32,038 nt of DNA from a virus, in IMG/VR virus record IMGVR_UViG_3300032331_003005, positions 1 to 32,038 of that record. One strand, written 5' to 3'. The notes beneath the pieces are model-generated. The model was not told the DNA's origin. It ran no database searches and saw nothing but the letters and a program-made list of their open reading frames with translations. Position numbers and translations under genes: made by a program. Below, piece after piece: positions 28,942 to 32,038 of the stretch; the first letter of the stretch is position 1; every line of letters begins with the position of its first letter.

Positions 28942-29581
28942 TGCTAACATACCACTGATAGAATGTTATGTGAGAGGCAATTATCTAAGAGATCAAAGAG
29001 ACAGTCATAATTTATATTTTAAGTGTGTGGTGTTTGGTGTGTGTTCAATACCCAAACAATCACCACTATTTCATTTCATGATGGAGGATGGTGGTGTGTG
29101 GTGGAGAGCACCTGTATCAGCATTCTGCAAAAATAAAGACACAGAAGAGATGCCATTAACAGAATTAGTTCTATGGGATAGTTTTAGTTATAATGTTGCT
29201 GTGACTACTTTTCATCAATTGGCAGGAGCAAAGATGCAATTCATTAGCAGAAGTAAAAAAACATTACAAGGCAAATATCTATTCACACTGGATTGGACAG
29301 AAGGTGATTACAATGAATTAAATTATGGTTATGCTGGCAAACCAGATCAACACAAATGCGGTCATGTCATAGAATTAGATTCAGGCAATTATGCCATACA
29401 GCCCAATAATAGATTAAAAGTATTTGATTCAAACATGGGCACAGATCTTAATCAACCTCCCTTAATAAACAGATTGGTCAATACTCATAATTGGAGTGTA
29501 GAAACTGAACCCAAATGGATCACCACAGAACGAGAGCAAGGTTCTTTTGACTATGATTACAAGGACACAGAAAAAAAGTAA
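28931..29581 (+). CDS. Hypothetical protein, 216 aa (conserved type near portal/scaffold)
   Basis: Begins MYLNANIPLIECYVRGNYLR (a strand-rich opening) and continues with VVFGVCSIPKQSPLFHFMM, GGVWWRAPVSAFC, WDSFSYNVAVTTFHQL and YLFTLDWTEGDYNELNYGYA. Length and the 'G..WwR.Pvsafc' pattern look like an uncharacterised protein I recall from marine phage genomes. I do not recognise the fold. Its location between the SpeD-like gene and the membrane protein and scaffold suggests a morphogenesis or host-modulation role, without proof. Confidence 0.6.
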   Translation: MYLNANIPLIECYVRGNYLRDQRDSHNLYFKCVVFGVCSIPKQSPLFHFMMEDGGVWWRAPVSAFCKNKDTEEMPLTELVLWDSFSYNVAVTTFHQLAGAKMQFISRSKKTLQGKYLFTLDWTEGDYNELNYGYAGKPDQHKCGHVIELDSGNYAIQPNNRLKVFDSNMGTDLNQPPLINRLVNTHNWSVETEPKWITTEREQGSFDYDYKDTEKK

Positions 29582-29588
29582 ATAGAGT

Positions 29589-29792
29589 ATGAATCGTTTT
29601 GAACGCACTCTCCTTAAAAGAATAGATGCAATTACTAAAAAATCCATACTGCTTCAACGACAAATAGCCAAAAACAAAAAACGAAGACTCTGCATTGAGA
29701 ACATCATGCTGTGGATCAAACTGATCACTGTGGTTGGATCCCTATTATTGGTGATGTGGAGCATCAGCACGTCTTTTTTCAACATACGATAA
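29589..29792 (+). CDS. Small single-pass membrane protein (holin candidate)
   Basis: The 67-residue product has a basic N-terminal half (NRFERTLLKRIDAITKKSIL.., KNKKRRLCIEN) and one clear transmembrane segment near the C-terminus (residues about 41-64: MLWIKLITVVGSLLLVMWSI). It is the only obvious small membrane protein I see in the window, so a holin- or antiholin-like role in lysis is worth considering. There is no endolysin next to it to support it. Start chosen 7 bases after the preceding stop, before the scaffold gene. Confidence 0.6.
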   Translation: MNRFERTLLKRIDAITKKSILLQRQIAKNKKRRLCIENIMLWIKLITVVGSLLLVMWSISTSFFNIR

Positions 29793-29857
29793 TCACTGCT
29801 AAATAGTTGTATCGAGGGGCCTATCCTACCCTTGTAAACAACAAATGGAGGACTACG

Positions 29858-30568
29858 ATGAGTCAAACGACATCGCAAGCCACTACTGAAGGTGTTCTTG
29901 AGGCACCCAAGGAAGGCTCTAAAAATACGGCTCAAGAAGCTGAATCAACCAGAGTCTACACACAAGCGGAATTGGATGCTATTGCGGCAGAAGTTAGAAG
30001 AAAAGCAGAAGCCAAGATTGCAAAAAAATACGAAAATGTAGATGTTGAGCATTATCGATCGCTGACGCAGAAAGAGGAAGAACTCCGAATTCAGCAAGCG
30101 AAAGAAAAGGGTGAGTTTGAAAAGATCCTGAAGGAACAAGCTGAAAAAGCTAGCCAGAAGATCTCTACTTTAACTCAGGAACTGACTAAAATCAAGGTGG
30201 ATGGCACATTGTTAAATGCGGCATCAACTAAGAAAGCTATCAATCCAGATCAAGTTGTAAGACTTGTTCGAGATCAAGTTAGAATGTCAGAAGCCGGTGA
30301 AGTTGAAGTGTTAGATCCCAAAACAGGACGAACAAGATACACCGAAAGTGGTGACCCTATGTCGATAGATGGATTGGTTTCAACATTCTTGAAAGAAAAT
30401 CCTCATTTCGTCACAGCGGGACCATCGGGTGGTGGATCTCAATCAAACACATCTAATAGTGCAAAGGCAACTGAAGTTGATTTAGCCAAGTTGGATCTTA
30501 ACGATCCTAAACAACGAGCTTTATACAAGGAATTGAGAGCGAAGAAATATCCTCGCATCAACGTATAA
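29858..30568 (+). CDS. Capsid scaffolding protein
   Basis: From the ATG at 29858 (TGGAGG site 7 bases upstream) the product is 236 residues. It is strongly charged and helical with a long coiled-coil-like region (AELDAIAAEVRRKAEAKIAK, QKEEELRIQQAKEKGEFEKI, KASQKISTLTQEL, residues about 35-115), then a Pro/Ser-rich linker and a short basic C-terminus (LYKELRAKKYPRINV). This composition and its place immediately before the major capsid gene are those of phage scaffolds, which shape the prohead and leave or are degraded. No protease domain is present. The in-frame ATG at 29807 is rejected. Confidence 0.85.
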   Translation: MSQTTSQATTEGVLEAPKEGSKNTAQEAESTRVYTQAELDAIAAEVRRKAEAKIAKKYENVDVEHYRSLTQKEEELRIQQAKEKGEFEKILKEQAEKASQKISTLTQELTKIKVDGTLLNAASTKKAINPDQVVRLVRDQVRMSEAGEVEVLDPKTGRTRYTESGDPMSIDGLVSTFLKENPHFVTAGPSGGGSQSNTSNSAKATEVDLAKLDLNDPKQRALYKELRAKKYPRINV

Positions 30569-30599
30569 GGACGCTAACCAACAATAGGAGTTTTGTATC

Positions 30600-31478
30600 A
30601 TGGCAAGTCCAGAATTACAAACAGCAGACACGGCTCTCTTGACGAATATTCTTCAAGAAGCAATGTTTACACAACAAGAAAAGTCAATCGCAGGCAGTTT
30701 ATTCACTGTCTATGACATGACATCAATACCAGGATTAACTGCACAAATTCCAGTTTATCCTTCTATCTCTGCATCAGCACCAGGTCAAACAGATGACCTA
30801 TCTGACACAGCGGTAGCATTATCAACAATCACTATTGCCGCATCAGAAATCGGTTCTAGAGTTGACGTATCAGACCTTTTAGCAGAATCTACTGCTAGAA
30901 ACATGGGATCTGATGTGGGACAATTACTAGGATCTGCTATCGGTGAGAAAATAGACGTAGATGCTTTTGGAGTTTTCACTGAAGCCCTTATCACAACTAA
31001 CGTGGTAGGAACCAGCACAGGTGAGATTACCCCAGACACTATCCTTCAAGCTGTTTACAAACTTAGAAATGTAAACGCTCCAACTGATGTATCAGGAGAT
31101 TACTTCTGTGTGTTACATCCAGGACAAGCGTATAACATTGCTAAAGTTTTAACACAAGCAGGATATGCGGCTTCTGCCGCTCCACACGTATCAGACGTAG
31201 GTAATTCATTATTATCTTCATCTGCATATGTGGGAAGATTGTTCAACGTGAAAATATTCCAATCAACAGCAATCGCGGCTGACTCAGCTAACGGTGCTTT
31301 TGGTGCAGTATTTTCTCCAATGGCAGTCGCTCACGTGTTGAAAAGACCTTTGAGATTAGAAACTCAAAGAGACGCTTCAAAACGTTCTACAGAATATGTT
31401 GCAACCACTGCAAGAGGAAATGGGATTTTAAAAGAATCTTATGCTTGTCTTGTAAGAGGCGACAAATTAATTAACTAA
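30600..31478 (+). CDS. Major capsid protein (HK97-fold)
   Basis: The 292-residue protein begins MASPELQTADTALLTNILQE and shows typical elements: SIPGLTAQIPVYPSISAS (E-loop/entry region), DLSDTAVALSTITIAASEIG (P-domain strand), GSRVDVSDLLAES, GDYFCVLHPGQAYNIAKVL (A-domain) and YVGRLFNVKIFQSTAI, with GAFGAVFSPMAVAHVLKRP near the end. The pattern is that of HK97-fold capsid proteins of tailed phages. An AGGAG sequence upstream and a strong terminator after the gene mark it as a highly expressed late gene. Confidence 0.9.
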   Translation: MASPELQTADTALLTNILQEAMFTQQEKSIAGSLFTVYDMTSIPGLTAQIPVYPSISASAPGQTDDLSDTAVALSTITIAASEIGSRVDVSDLLAESTARNMGSDVGQLLGSAIGEKIDVDAFGVFTEALITTNVVGTSTGEITPDTILQAVYKLRNVNAPTDVSGDYFCVLHPGQAYNIAKVLTQAGYAASAAPHVSDVGNSLLSSSAYVGRLFNVKIFQSTAIAADSANGAFGAVFSPMAVAHVLKRPLRLETQRDASKRSTEYVATTARGNGILKESYACLVRGDKLIN

Positions 31479-31508
31479 TAACTGATTTTATTAGTTTGAC
31501 TACGAGAG

Positions 31509-31530
31509 AGGCCCTTAACTGGGCCTTTCT
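31509..31530 (+). terminator. Intrinsic terminator after the capsid gene
   Basis: AGGCCC (31509-31514) and GGGCCT (31521-31526) form a 6-bp GC-rich stem with the TTAACT loop, followed by a T-rich tail (TTCTTGTTT). The only plus-strand element in the window with the full intrinsic terminator layout. It ends the capsid transcript. Confidence 0.85.
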
Positions 31531-31542
31531 TGTTTAAACACA

Positions 31543-32038
31543 ATGACTCACTGCCTGGTTTGGTTCAATGGACCTTCCGCTCTAAATTTACACAATGTTA
31601 TACCACCACAATCACAAGAGATAGGTTGCAATTATATCCGCCACTATCGACCTGTCCATCGAGTGGTGGTGTTTGATAGATCCTTAAGATCTTCCATAGC
31701 AATAGAACCTGATGTAGAATACTATGGTTGCAATGGACAGAGGGATTTACCCACATGGCAGGAAGTGCATTATAGCACACTGGATCAACCTCATAACAGC
31801 GGATTATTAGCAGTGAGATTGGCAATGAATTTACAATTTTCCACAATCTATATACTGGGCTGTGACTGGGGTCTTAATAATCACAGTATATTTGATGCAC
31901 AGTATAAAAAGACTGAACTTATAAACAAAATGACCAATTCCTCCAAGCAATTATTGGAGAGGTGGGGCAGACAACATGACATAGTTTTGGTGGGAGATAA
32001 TCCAGCTGGTATTCGCATTCACAATATCACCACCAATC
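31543..32038 (+). CDS. DUF115/MptE-like protein, N-terminal part (3' partial)
   Basis: The first 165 codons of a 175-residue gene that continues at the window start. The product opens HCLVWFNGPSALNLHNVIPP. A GPSA element near the N-terminus and the IYILGCDWGLNN motif are typical of the DUF115 / MptE-like and sialyltransferase-like Rossmann proteins that bind nucleotide sugars or pterins. Phage members may modify surface glycans. It starts 64 bases after the capsid gene and just behind a terminator, so it needs read-through or its own promoter. No close ribosome-binding site is clear. Confidence 0.6.
   Translation, partial: MTHCLVWFNGPSALNLHNVIPPQSQEIGCNYIRHYRPVHRVVVFDRSLRSSIAIEPDVEYYGCNGQRDLPTWQEVHYSTLDQPHNSGLLAVRLAMNLQFSTIYILGCDWGLNNHSIFDAQYKKTELINKMTNSSKQLLERWGRQHDIVLVGDNPAGIRIHNITTN
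31916..32038. repeat. Right copy of 123-bp direct terminal repeat
   Basis: Identical to positions 1-123. The open frame of the DUF115-like gene passes through it, so the genome is closed by joining these ends. Confidence 0.95.

Noticed and set aside
1-32038. Evidence of a prophage or lysogeny module (integrase, attachment site, CI-like repressor)
   Set aside because: No integrase, excisionase or recombinase motif was seen. The inverted repeats around 9-10 kb are not flanked by a recognisable att core.

Overview
The window looks like one complete circular (or circularly permuted) genome of a small tailed dsDNA bacteriophage. The first 123 bases are repeated exactly as the last 123 (1-123 = 31916-32038), so the unit is 31,915 bp, and one gene reads through the joint. 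Tail tube, tape measure, tail terminator and a lambda J-like tail tip with no sheath or baseplate genes point to a siphovirus. Base composition is AT-leaning (roughly 40% GC by eye), with heavy AGA/AGG/CGA use for arginine. Several proteins resemble those I recall from uncultured marine phages, so a marine bacterial host is a reasonable inference but is not proven by the sequence.

Layout. (a) 30600-32038 and 1-8525, plus strand: major capsid protein, a strong terminator, a DUF115/MptE-like protein across the joint, head-tail connector and tail terminator candidates, tail tube, gp10-like protein, tail assembly chaperone with a probable frameshift extension, tape measure, two distal tail proteins, two adjacent GNAT-like proteins, the J-like tail tip and a small basic protein. 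(b) 8526-10149: the only minus-strand genes (two), set among long inverted and direct repeats with no other coding. This is the most structured DNA in the window and a candidate replication origin, non-coding RNA locus or regulatory switch. (c) 10150-13039: a tightly overlapping cassette of small proteins, a 2OG-Fe(II) oxygenase-like protein, an FkbM-family methyltransferase, a zinc-ribbon protein and a separately promoted HExxH metallopeptidase. (d) 13040-16673: a promoter-rich accessory region with small unknowns and a protein joining a sigma-70 region-4-like helix-turn-helix to two RNA polymerase alpha-CTD-like domains. (e) 16704-25100: fibre and adhesion module with two paralogous long fibres. 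(f) 25100-30568: terminase small and large subunits, portal, a SpeD-like protein, small unknowns and scaffold.

How it works together. Most structural genes overlap by 1 to 14 bases and look translationally coupled in long operons. Promoters with good -10 and -35 boxes are concentrated between 9.1 and 15.6 kb, and several put the predicted transcript start at or within a few bases of the start codon (leaderless messages). I see no DNA polymerase, primase, helicase, integrase, endolysin or virion protease, so the phage probably relies on the host for replication. The sigma-r4/alpha-CTD-like protein is the best candidate for redirecting host RNA polymerase.
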